A DNA stretch of 64,000 nt. It comes from an uncultured Fibrobacter sp. (GTDB lineage: Bacteria; Fibrobacterota; Fibrobacteria; Fibrobacterales; Fibrobacteraceae). Shown here one piece after another: positions 8,284 to 15,875 of this stretch. The translations under genes were made by a program, and so were the position numbers. The notes below the pieces were generated by a model. It made no database searches. It saw nothing but the letters and a program-made list of their open reading frames with translations, and was not told where the DNA came from. Position 1 is the stretch's first letter; every line of letters begins with the position of its first letter. The stretch lies in NCBI GenBank assembly GCA_946414025.1, contig CAMKMX010000001.1, forward strand, positions 81,187 to 145,186. The letters are read 5' to 3'.

Positions 8284-8919
8284 TTACTTCTGTAGCCTTG
8301 CCTTGACCAGCTTGTACAGGTCTGCAAAGACCTGGTCGGGACTCCGGTCAGCGTCGATGGCGGAAACGCAGTCCGGGTAGTCGCGGGCCGCGGCAAGGTA
8401 GCCCTTGCGCACCCGTTCGAAAAAGTCCGCCTTTTCCTGTTCCAGCCGATCGGGTGCTTCGCCCCGCCTTGCGGTGCGAGCGCGGCCCCGCTCTACGGCA
8501 ATGTCCAGCACAACGGTCAATTCCGGAAAGCAGCCGTCGCAGGTCAGTTCCGTCAGCCGCTGGACTTGCTCGGCCCCGAGACCCCGGGCGTACCCCTGGT
8601 AGGCAAACGTGCTCCAGGCGAAACGGTCGGCGATGACGATTTTTCCTGCGTCGAGGGCTGGCTGGATGATTTCGGCGATGACCTGCGCCCGTGCGGCGTT
8701 GTACAGCAAGAGCTCTGTCTTGTCGGCCATGACGCCCTTGAAACTCGGATCCAGCAAAATCTCCCGGATCCGTTCCGAAATCTTTGCGCCGCCGGGTTCC
8801 CGCAACTTCGCCACAGAATAGCCCTCTTTTGTGAGGGCGTCGATAAGCATGTCTATCTGGGTGGACTTGCCGGAACCGTCGATGCCTTCCAGGCTAAAAA
8901 AGCGCTTTGCCGTTTTCAT
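8284..8919 (-). CDS. tmk: Thymidylate (dTMP) kinase
   Basis: 211 aa, normal length for the family. It phosphorylates dTMP to dTDP with ATP in the cytoplasm. Motifs seen are the P-loop EGIDGSGKST near residue 11, the LREPGG segment, and DRFAWSTFAYQG (the DR-x-x-x-S-x-x-AYQ signature). The reading frame is open upstream to 9240, but that extension lies over the next gene, so I use the ATG at 8919. The start is preceded by CATATT and 7 nt with no Shine-Dalgarno. Confidence 0.92.
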   Translation of the reverse strand: MKTAKRFFSLEGIDGSGKSTQIDMLIDALTKEGYSVAKLREPGGAKISERIREILLDPSFKGVMADKTELLLYNAARAQVIAEIIQPALDAGKIVIADRFAWSTFAYQGYARGLGAEQVQRLTELTCDGCFPELTVVLDIAVERGRARTARRGEAPDRLEQEKADFFERVRKGYLAAARDYPDCVSAIDADRSPDQVFADLYKLVKARLQK

Positions 8920-8933
8920 GGCTGTAAATATGC

Positions 8934-8958
8934 AAAAAAAAGCGCCCGTTGTGGGCGC
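8934..8958 (-). terminator. Rho-independent terminator
   Basis: Stem GCGCCC / GGGCGC (8942-8947 with 8953-8958) followed on the reverse strand by eight T. A second hairpin (GGTCCT / AGGACC, 8961-8976) lies just before it. Together they end the small exported protein gene. Confidence 0.85.
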
Positions 8959-8989
8959 CTGGTCCTGACAAGGACCCTTTTCGGAAATG

Positions 8990-9268
8990 TTATAACACGC
9001 GACGCGGGTTGCAGCCCCAGTCGTCATCGCCCCTGTGGTTCCACTGGTTGGCGCCCTGGTCCAGAGCGATGCTCCCGCCGCGGATACTTCCACCACGGAA
9101 GTACTTGTCCTGGGAAGAGAAATGATTCCACTGGTTAGCGCCTTGGTCCAATGCAACACTCTTGGAAGCGTCGGCGCCGGTGGTGCTTGCGATGGGGAGT
9201 GCGTTTGCGACTCCGCCAAAACCTGCGATGCCAGCGACAAAAAAGAATGTTGCGATTGCGTGTTTCAT
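8990..9268 (-). CDS. Small exported protein with a duplicated ALDQGANQWNH motif
   Basis: 92 aa with a signal peptide (cleavage after VANA near residue 23). The mature chain carries the 11-residue motif ALDQGANQWNH twice (residues 39-49 and 68-78), separated by a basic/glycine segment with GGSIRGGSI, and ends DDDWGCNPRRVL. The two copies differ at six of eleven codons, all silently, so selection acts on the peptide. I recognise no family; a secreted repeat-peptide precursor or small structural protein are guesses. An AAGGAG Shine-Dalgarno fixes the ATG at 9268. Two hairpins follow the stop, so the gene is monocistronic. Confidence 0.65.
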   Translation of the reverse strand: MKHAIATFFFVAGIAGFGGVANALPIASTTGADASKSVALDQGANQWNHFSSQDKYFRGGSIRGGSIALDQGANQWNHRGDDDWGCNPRRVL

Positions 9269-9373
9269 GATAAACTCCTTTGTGTTTTTAAGTTCTTTGT
9301 TTCTTATGTCCATAATATACCTTCCTAAATTCATAAAGTCAAATACATAATTTTCATTGAAATGATAGAATTA

Positions 9374-9417
9374 AGTTATGAGTTGTGAGTATTCAGTTAT
9401 GAGTTTTGAGTTATAGC
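9374..9417. repeat. GTTATGAGTT-type degenerate repeat
   Basis: Repeated variants of AGTTATGAGTT (GTTATGAGTT, GTGAGTATTC, GTTATGAGTTTTGAG) in the spacer between two reverse-strand genes. The same words recur at 12472, 21891 and 35458 next to TAGCCCC arrays. Confidence 0.65.
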
Positions 9418-9442
9418 GGAAATAAGAAGTGTTGAAAAATGG

Positions 9443-9467
9443 AAAAAGCCCCGGCCTAGGCCAGGGC
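9443..9467 (-). terminator. Rho-independent terminator
   Basis: Near-perfect palindrome GCCCCGGCCTAGGCCAGGGC (9448-9467) with five T following on the reverse strand. It ends the gene with stop at 9495. Confidence 0.8.
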
Positions 9468-9494
9468 AGTTCGTCGAATTGAAAAAATATCCGC

Positions 9495-10250
9495 TTAGGC
9501 GTTCTTTATGCAGCGCACCGACATGGCATCGGAGCGGTACACGCCTTCGATATCGAAGGTCTTGTTGGTGATGCTCAGGCGGTAGGCGTTGGATTTGCCG
9601 TATTCGTCCTTGCACCAGAAACGGGCGCGACGGCTGAAACGGTAGAAGCTGCCGTTGTCAAAACGGTAACCCGCAGGCACGGCAAAGAACCCGAAAGAAT
9701 CTTCGCCCGGAACACCCCAGAAGCAGGCGCTGCGCAGTTCGTCGCCGGTGGACTTGGGAGGCAGATTGCTCAAAAGTTGTTCCCATTCCTTGAGGCTTGG
9801 GATATGCCAGCCTTCAGGTGCAATTCCCTGATAGTTCTCTTCGCGAATCTTATGGCATATTTCCAGGTCCTTGGCAGGATCCTGCTCACCGTATTCCGCA
9901 GGGATGCCGAGTGCAGCCGTCCAGGTGTAGAGCCTGCCGTACTGGGCCACGTTGGCCTCTTCGTTGCTCGGAGCGTAGCTGCCTTCGGTCTTGAAACGCA
10001 GGTTATCCACCATCCAGACCTGGTCACCGATTTTTACGGTGCGGTAGGTTTCGCCGTCGCGGGCATCCGTGAAAGATCCGTAATTGAACTTCTTGGCGTT
10101 GCGGGCCATGCATTCTTCGTAAGAGATGTTGTTCTGCTTTTCGGAGGCTTCTTTTTTCGTGGCCTTGCTCACGGAAGCACCGATACGGAATGCGGCCACG
10201 ATGACCACGATAAGGGCGATGACGTTAAAAATGACAAAGGATGTTTCCAT
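9495..10250 (-). CDS. Membrane-anchored Fibrobacter major paralogous domain protein
   Basis: 251 aa. One N-terminal transmembrane helix (VIFNVIALIVVIVAAF) is followed by the Fibrobacter succinogenes major paralogous domain (TIGR02145): DGETYRTVKIGDQVWMVDNL near residue 65, LYTWTAALG, GWHIPSLKEWEQLL, FGFFAVPAGYR, and the closing SVRCIKN. The domain's role is unknown; it is common on surface or secreted proteins of this lineage. Unlike most members it is anchored by a transmembrane helix rather than by a lipid. A second family member lies at 44288-45279. Confidence 0.85.
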   Translation of the reverse strand: METSFVIFNVIALIVVIVAAFRIGASVSKATKKEASEKQNNISYEECMARNAKKFNYGSFTDARDGETYRTVKIGDQVWMVDNLRFKTEGSYAPSNEEANVAQYGRLYTWTAALGIPAEYGEQDPAKDLEICHKIREENYQGIAPEGWHIPSLKEWEQLLSNLPPKSTGDELRSACFWGVPGEDSFGFFAVPAGYRFDNGSFYRFSRRARFWCKDEYGKSNAYRLSITNKTFDIEGVYRSDAMSVRCIKNA

Positions 10251-10310
10251 GGGTTTCCTCTTTGAGAAAGCTAGGGCAAATGTAGTAATTGTTAGGCTTT
10301 GAACAACCCC

Positions 10311-11873
10311 TTATGCTGGGTACATAGGGAATACAATGGGGGTGATGAACAGGTTGGCCGCAAGAATAATAACATTCATAGGCAGGCCGATTTTCGTGAA
10401 GTCCGTAAACTTGTAGCCGCCAGCGGCATAGACCAGCATGTGGGTAGGGGATCCGATGGGGGTGGCAAAGCTGCTGTTCACCGAAATCATCAGGCCGATG
10501 CAGAAGGTGAGGGGGTTTACGCCCAAGGTCGTGGCCGCGCTGATGGCAATGGGGCAGAACATGGCCGCCGTGGCGCTATTGCTGATAAATTCGGTAATGA
10601 AGGTACCGACAAGGCAGATGGCGACAAGGGCTACGTAGGGGTTGCTTCCGCAGATATTCAGAAGGTTGTTTGCAATCAGCTGGGCCACCCCCGTAGATTC
10701 CAGGGCCTTGCCCAGGCAGATACTGCCCGAGAATACGATAAGGATGTTCCAGTTGATGGAGTTTGCCGCCTGGGTGCTGGTGCAACAGCGGGTGACGACC
10801 ATGGCGATGGCGGCAAGCATGCACGACGAAAGCAGGGGCAGCACGTTGAATGCCGATAGCAGGACCATGGCGAGCATGATAAGCGAGGCGAGGATTGTCT
10901 TTTTGCCGCAAGTCCTATTGTTTACGGCGTTCTCCAGATAGCCCTTCAGGTGGTCGTTCTTAAGATTCAGGTGCTCGCAAATCCACTGGAGCTGTTCTGC
11001 CTTGCCCGAAACAATGATGTTGTCGGAACCCATGATGTAGGTTTCGGGAGTGGCGACCTCCACCTCGTTGTCAAAACGGCGTATGGCCAAGATGGAGTTC
11101 TTGTTCTTTTCGAATCCATTGGGGTTCTGTTCGTAAATCTCCTGCAGGGACATGCCGACAAGCCTGTGTCTGGAGGGAACATGGAGTTCCAGGGTCAGGT
11201 CTTCGTCGCCACCGTTGCTCAAGGGGGACACTCGAGTGGGGAGCAGTTTTTGCAGGGCGACGATGGAGATAACTCCTACCACAAGGCAGAACAGCCCGAC
11301 AAGGGTGGGAGTGAAAATTCCCATCTGGGTTCCTGTCCTGTCCGTGTAGAGCCCCGAAATGATAAGGTTCGTGGACGTGCCGAGCAAGGTACAGGCGCCA
11401 CCCAATCCGGAGGCGTAGCTAAGGGGAATCAAAAGTTTTGACGGCGATATGCCCAGCTTTTTGGACCAGATTTTTATGACGTCGATAAAGAGAGCTACCA
11501 CAGTGGTGTTGGTGAGGAACGAACTCAAGAGTGCCACGGGGAACATGGTGCGAAGAATAGCGCGGGAAACGGTCTTGGGGGAACCCATCATGTGCTTGAC
11601 AACCCAGTTCAGCACGCCCGTGTAGTTGAGGCCGGCGATGACGGCGTAAAGCACGGCGATGATAATGACGGAGGCAGAACTGAAACCGCCGAATGCGGTT
11701 TTCAGGTCAAGGACGCCACTGAGGTAGAGGGCGCACATTCCCAAAAGAAAGATGACATCTACACGCAGCTTTGAAAAGATCATAGCTGCAAAAAGCAGAA
11801 GCACGACGACTATGGTGAACCACGCGTTTCCAGAAAGACCCAACCAATCAAACGCAAGAATTCCCTGTAACAT
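10311..11873 (-). CDS. SLC13/DASS-family anion transporter with central TrkA-C-like region
   Basis: 520 aa from the ATG at 11873; the longer reading to 12074 overlaps the next gene and is rejected. There are many transmembrane segments. The two conserved family hairpins are visible: 'FLTNTTVVALFIDV...GTSTNLIISGL' and 'FISNSATAAMFCPI...NSSFATPIGSPTHMLVY' (SNT and T-P-G-S motifs). A soluble region between them (RLVGMSLQEIY...DNIIVSGKAEQLQWI) resembles a TrkA-C regulatory domain. Members move sulfate, phosphate, silicate or dicarboxylates with sodium; the substrate cannot be told here. Confidence 0.8.
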   Translation of the reverse strand: MLQGILAFDWLGLSGNAWFTIVVVLLLFAAMIFSKLRVDVIFLLGMCALYLSGVLDLKTAFGGFSSASVIIIAVLYAVIAGLNYTGVLNWVVKHMMGSPKTVSRAILRTMFPVALLSSFLTNTTVVALFIDVIKIWSKKLGISPSKLLIPLSYASGLGGACTLLGTSTNLIISGLYTDRTGTQMGIFTPTLVGLFCLVVGVISIVALQKLLPTRVSPLSNGGDEDLTLELHVPSRHRLVGMSLQEIYEQNPNGFEKNKNSILAIRRFDNEVEVATPETYIMGSDNIIVSGKAEQLQWICEHLNLKNDHLKGYLENAVNNRTCGKKTILASLIMLAMVLLSAFNVLPLLSSCMLAAIAMVVTRCCTSTQAANSINWNILIVFSGSICLGKALESTGVAQLIANNLLNICGSNPYVALVAICLVGTFITEFISNSATAAMFCPIAISAATTLGVNPLTFCIGLMISVNSSFATPIGSPTHMLVYAAGGYKFTDFTKIGLPMNVIILAANLFITPIVFPMYPA

Positions 11874-11935
11874 TATTCCCTTCGAAAGTGAAAAATGAAC
11901 GGGAACAAATATAAAAAAGGGCAGGCAGCTTTGGC

Positions 11936-12355
11936 TTACCGTTCGATTTTCACCACAACGGTTCCGGCGAGCTTGTCGTGCCAGGATTGTTTCTTGGGGT
12001 CGAATGCCACCCACAAGAAGCCGAGTCCAAACGGGATGAACGAAAGGATATAGGCGAAGTAGCGCCCGACGCACTGCTTTGTGGAGGGCTTTCCGCCAGT
12101 CTTGGCATCTACGATTTTTGCAGACACGGCCATCTTGCCGGGGGTGGCCTGTTTTTTAGCCCAGAACAAGATGACAAGGACCATGGGCAATAGGTACGAG
12201 AAAATGATATCCGCCGGGCCCTGGAAAGTCTCGCCGTTTTCCAGGTAGGCCATGCCGTAAATGGCAAGAAGTGGCGGCAGGGTAATAACCATTATTAAGA
12301 CGCTGTCAATGAGGGTTGCCACGACCCTTTTCCAAAAACCAACGTATTCAGTCAT
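11936..12355 (-). CDS. RDD-family membrane protein
   Basis: About 139 aa from the ATG at 12355, chosen because GGGGGTC lies just before it. The start (MTEYVGFWKRVVATLIDSVLI) contains the arginine and aspartate-bearing first helix that defines RDD proteins. The middle ATPGKMAVSAKIVDAKTG and the late 'WVAFDPKKQSWHDKLAGTVVV' are also typical. There are three to four membrane helices. RDD proteins are proposed transporters or ion exchangers; the role is unproven. It is on the same strand just upstream of the SLC13 gene and may share its transcript. Confidence 0.8.
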   Translation of the reverse strand: MTEYVGFWKRVVATLIDSVLIMVITLPPLLAIYGMAYLENGETFQGPADIIFSYLLPMVLVILFWAKKQATPGKMAVSAKIVDAKTGGKPSTKQCVGRYFAYILSFIPFGLGFLWVAFDPKKQSWHDKLAGTVVVKIER

Positions 12356-12469
12356 ATCGACCCCCTTTGCCACCATGTGGCGCTTTCATAAAGTAATATA
12401 CTTTTTGTAGGGGCCCCATGTCAAATATATTGTTTTGATCGGAAAGATAGATTTTGGTTATAGTTTTCA

Positions 12470-12530
12470 GGCGTGAGTTATGAGTGGTAGGGGTTAGGGA
12501 TTGGGGGCTAGGATTTAGGGTCTAGTAAGG
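12470..12530. repeat. Combined GTTATGAGT and TAGGGG/TAGGATTT degenerate array
   Basis: GCGTGAGTTATGAGTGG is followed by GGGGTTAGGGATTGGGGGCTAGGATTTAGGG-like units, the G-rich orientation of the TAGCCCC arrays seen elsewhere. It lies in the 349-base gene-free stretch upstream of the RDD gene and downstream of secA. Confidence 0.75.
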
Positions 12531-12545
12531 CGGGTTTCAAGAAGT

Positions 12546-12621
12546 GTCATCCTCGCTGTCATTCTGGAGTCTGTCATTCTGGAGCGCAGCGATAGAAACT
12601 GCGATAGAATCACGAGGATCC
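12546..12621. repeat. Nested GTCATCC...GGATC dispersed repeat
   Basis: The outer element GTCATCCTCG ... CGAGGATCC is interrupted by two copies of GTCATTCTGGAG, the second extending through a GCAGCGATAGAAACTGCGATAG palindrome to AGAATC. It reads as one repeat inserted inside another. Confidence 0.6.
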
Positions 12622-12666
12622 GACGGAATCCATACGGTTTTATACAGGCACGACTACGAGAAAAAT

Positions 12667-12696
12667 GGATCACGAGCCCTTCGTGCCCAGGATGAC
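12667..12696. repeat. GTCATCC...GGATC dispersed repeat, reverse copy
   Basis: On the reverse strand GTCATCCTGGGCACGA...TCGTGATCC, with CACGA / TCGTG arms. It ends 9 nt past the secA stop and may act as its transcription end. Confidence 0.6.
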
Positions 12697-12704
12697 ATTA
12701 CAGT

Positions 12705-15656
12705 TTACTCCGCGTCTTTGCCGTGGCACTTCTTGTACTTGAGGCCGGAACCGCACCAGCAGGGGTCATTGCGACCCAGCTTGGGGCCTGCCTGTTGGGC
12801 GCGCCTTGCGGCGGCGGCAACGGCGGGGTTCGTGTAGGTGCGACGTACCGTAGGCCTTGTGCCCGGCAGTGCCGACTGGGGCATGGGCTGTGCAGCCTCG
12901 CTTGCCGCCTGTTGACCTTCGGAAATGGCGTTGGTCTCGGAGCTTGCGGCCTGACCGGCAAGACCTGCGGCCTTGGCGCCTTCGGTGCTCGGCTGTTCGG
13001 GAGCCTGCGCGGTCTCGGCGGACTGTGCGGATTCCTGCTGGCCATCGCCCGCATTTTCGGGCTTCGGCTGTTCACGCAACTGCAGCTGGTCCGGCGATAC
13101 GGTCTGTCCGTTGGGCAGGGTAATCCGGATGTTCAAGATACGGAGCATTGTCAGGGTGGCAATCTTTTCGATGCAGCCCTCGAACATCTTGTAGCCTTCG
13201 TTCTTGTAAATCATCAGCGGGTCCTTCTGGGCGTATCCGTGGAAACGGATGGCGTCCTTCAGCTGATCCATGGCGTACAGGTGTTCTTTCCACACCTGGT
13301 CGATGGTCATCAGCAAGAACCTGCGTTCGATATTGCGGAAGTCCGCGTCGGGAATAATCTTGGTGAGCTTGTCGTAGCGCGCCTTGCAAAGCTCGATGAT
13401 TTCGTCCAGCACCTGGTCCGGCGTCTTTTTGGTGGCATCGTCGAAGCTCAGATTGTATTCCATACCGAGGCTGCGCTGCAGGTCGGTGTGAAGCCCTTCC
13501 AGGTTCCAGTTTTCTACATAGCTCTTGGGCGGAATGTAGTTGCTGACCTTGATGTCGCAGGCGTCCTCGATGCGGTTCATAATTTCGTCGCGAATGTCCT
13601 CGCCGTTCAGAATACGACGGCGGAGTCCGTAAATCACCTTGCGCTGTTCGTTCATCACGTTGTCATAATCCAGCAAGTGCTTACGGATATCGAAGCTCTG
13701 GCCTTCCACGCGACGCTGGGCGCTACGGATGGAGCGGCTTACGATGGGGTGGGTAATCACCTCGTCTTCGCCTACGCCAAAGCGGGTCATCAGGTTCTTG
13801 ACGCTGTCGCCGCCGAAGATGCGCATCAGGTTGTCGTCCAGGGAGAGGAAATACTGGCTGGAGCCCGGGTCGCCCTGACGGCCGGAACGTCCGCGCAGCT
13901 GGTTGTCGATACGGCGGGATTCGTGGCGTTCGGTACCCAGCACGTGCAGGCCTCCCACCTCGGTAACTCCGGGACCGAGAGCGATGTCGGTACCACGGCC
14001 CGCCATGTTGGTGGCGATGGTCACCTTGCCCTTGTAGCCGGCATACTGGATGATTTCGGCTTCGCGGCTATGGTTCTTGGCGTTCAACACCTCGTGGGGG
14101 ATTCCTTCCTTTTCCAGGAGGCCGTGGAGGTGTTCGGACTTTTCGATGGAGGCGGTACCCACCAGCAGGGGCTGGCCCTTTTCGTGACGTTCCTTGATTT
14201 CTGCCACGATGGCTTTCCACTTGGCGCCTTCGGACTTGTACACCATATCCTGCATGTCCTTGCGGATGCAGGGCTTGTTGGTGGGAATCACCCAGGTGTT
14301 CATGTTGTAGATCTTGATGAATTCCGTAGCTTCCGTCTCGGCGGTACCGGTCATGCCGGAGAGCTTCTTGTACATACGGAAGTAGTTCTGGAACGTAATC
14401 GTTGCAAGGGTCTGGTTCTCGCGACGGATCTGCACCTTTTCCTTGGCTTCGATGGCCTGGTGCATGCCGTTGCTGTAACGGCGGCCTTCCATGAGGCGGC
14501 CCGTGTTTTCGTCCACGATGATGATTTCGCCGTCACGGACGATGTAATCTACGTCGCGTTCGTACAGGTGCCAGGCGCGAAGTGCCTGGTCCAAGAAGTG
14601 TACCCAGTCCGCGTGTTCGCCGTACAGGTTGGTAATCTGCATCAGGCTTTCCACGTGGTTCACGCCCTTTTCGGTGAGCTGGATGTTCTTGTCCTTTTCG
14701 TCAACGGAAAAGTCCTTGTTCTTGACAAGCTTCTGGGCGATTTCGTTTGCCTTCGCGTACTTGTCGGTAGCGTCTTCGGCAGGGCCGCTGATAATGAGAG
14801 GCGTACGGGCCTCGTCAATCAAGATGGAGTCCACTTCGTCAACAATGCAGAAGTTCAGTTCCCGCTGCACCAGCTGGCTGGGTTCTACTGCCATGTTGTC
14901 GCGGAGGTAGTCAAAGCCGAATTCGTTGTTGGTGCCGTAGGTCACGTCGCTGTTGTAGCTCTTGCGGCGCTGTTCGGAATTGAGTCCGTTCACGATAAGG
15001 CCCACGGTGAGCCCCAGGAACTGGTACACCAGGCCCATCTGCTTGGCGTCACGGCCGGCCAGGTAGTCGTTCACCGTCACTACGTGCACGCCATGTCCAG
15101 AAAGACCGTTTAGGTAAACGGGGAGGGCGGCAGCGAGGGTCTTACCTTCACCGGTGGCCATTTCGGCGATGGCGCCTTCGTGTAGCACCAGGCCACCGAT
15201 CATCTGCACGTCAAAAGGCATCATGCGGAAGGGCTTCACCGACTCGGGGTAGAGCTCGCGGACCTTCGCGTAGAGGGCGGCAGGCAGGTAAACTTCCCAT
15301 TCGTTCTTGCCAGCGGCAAGTTCTGCCTTGGCCGTTTCCACCGCACCCTGCAGTTCGGGGCCCAGGCGGCTGAAGTCGAATTCGAATTCCGGCTTGAAGA
15401 TGTTGAAGATACCCAGGCGGCGGTCGCAGGCTTCCTGACACACGGCAAAGGCTTCTACCTTGATGTCTTCCAGGGTGGCTCCGTTTTTCAGCTTTTCCCG
15501 GAATTCCGCACTCTTTGCGGCCAGGGCGGCATCGTCCAGGGCTTCCAGGGCCTGCCTCGCTTCGTGAATTTTTGCGATGACGGGCCTAAGCTGCTTCACC
15601 TTGCGTTCATGGGGCGTACCAAAGATCTTGTGGAGTACGGTATCGACTACGCTCAT
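12705..15656 (-). CDS. secA: Preprotein translocase ATPase SecA
   Basis: 983 aa. It drives export of unfolded proteins through SecYEG. Walker A MATGEGKT at 166-173, CIVDEVDSILIDEARTPLIISGP, GTDIALG, and QLRGRSGRQGDPG are all present. The C-terminal SEC-C zinc motif CWCGSGLKYKKCH is intact after a low-complexity alanine/glutamine linker. Compared with E. coli SecA, Walker A lies about 60 residues later because of an insertion between residues about 80 and 140, seen also in other Bacteroidota/Fibrobacterota proteins. The 796-codon plus-strand frame over it is a shadow. A strong hairpin lies in the leader. Confidence 0.97.
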   Translation of the reverse strand: MSVVDTVLHKIFGTPHERKVKQLRPVIAKIHEARQALEALDDAALAAKSAEFREKLKNGATLEDIKVEAFAVCQEACDRRLGIFNIFKPEFEFDFSRLGPELQGAVETAKAELAAGKNEWEVYLPAALYAKVRELYPESVKPFRMMPFDVQMIGGLVLHEGAIAEMATGEGKTLAAALPVYLNGLSGHGVHVVTVNDYLAGRDAKQMGLVYQFLGLTVGLIVNGLNSEQRRKSYNSDVTYGTNNEFGFDYLRDNMAVEPSQLVQRELNFCIVDEVDSILIDEARTPLIISGPAEDATDKYAKANEIAQKLVKNKDFSVDEKDKNIQLTEKGVNHVESLMQITNLYGEHADWVHFLDQALRAWHLYERDVDYIVRDGEIIIVDENTGRLMEGRRYSNGMHQAIEAKEKVQIRRENQTLATITFQNYFRMYKKLSGMTGTAETEATEFIKIYNMNTWVIPTNKPCIRKDMQDMVYKSEGAKWKAIVAEIKERHEKGQPLLVGTASIEKSEHLHGLLEKEGIPHEVLNAKNHSREAEIIQYAGYKGKVTIATNMAGRGTDIALGPGVTEVGGLHVLGTERHESRRIDNQLRGRSGRQGDPGSSQYFLSLDDNLMRIFGGDSVKNLMTRFGVGEDEVITHPIVSRSIRSAQRRVEGQSFDIRKHLLDYDNVMNEQRKVIYGLRRRILNGEDIRDEIMNRIEDACDIKVSNYIPPKSYVENWNLEGLHTDLQRSLGMEYNLSFDDATKKTPDQVLDEIIELCKARYDKLTKIIPDADFRNIERRFLLMTIDQVWKEHLYAMDQLKDAIRFHGYAQKDPLMIYKNEGYKMFEGCIEKIATLTMLRILNIRITLPNGQTVSPDQLQLREQPKPENAGDGQQESAQSAETAQAPEQPSTEGAKAAGLAGQAASSETNAISEGQQAASEAAQPMPQSALPGTRPTVRRTYTNPAVAAAARRAQQAGPKLGRNDPCWCGSGLKYKKCHGKDAE

Positions 15657-15671
15657 TTCATTTCCTTATAC

Positions 15672-15695
15672 TGCCGAGGGCCCTTGCCCACGGCA
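15672..15695 (-). promoter_or_regulatory. Strong hairpin in the secA leader
   Basis: TGCCGAGGGC / GCCCACGGCA arms with one A-A mismatch and a CCTT loop, ending 16 nt before the secA start codon on the reverse strand. There is no T tract, so control of translation is more likely than termination. No SecM-like ORF was seen. Confidence 0.4.
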
Positions 15696-15875
15696 ACTGT
15701 TAAAAATTACGGCGAAAAGATAGAAAAAACGGGAAAAGGTGTGGCAAGAGGCATAGAGAATATGCGCGAATTAAGCAAAGTTGAGCATAAACAATGTGTT
15801 TTAAAGTGTACAAGTGGAACAAATTAACACAATAAATCTATATTTCGCTCACTATTCCTAGTTGGAGGAACGAAA

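Noticed and set aside
8920..9240. N-terminal extension of the tmk frame
   Set aside because: It reads through a terminator and over the small exported protein gene in another frame; dTMP kinases start at the P-loop region.
12723..15113. 796-codon plus-strand open frame
   Set aside because: It lies entirely antisense to secA, whose motifs are complete; GC-rich third positions open the reverse frame.
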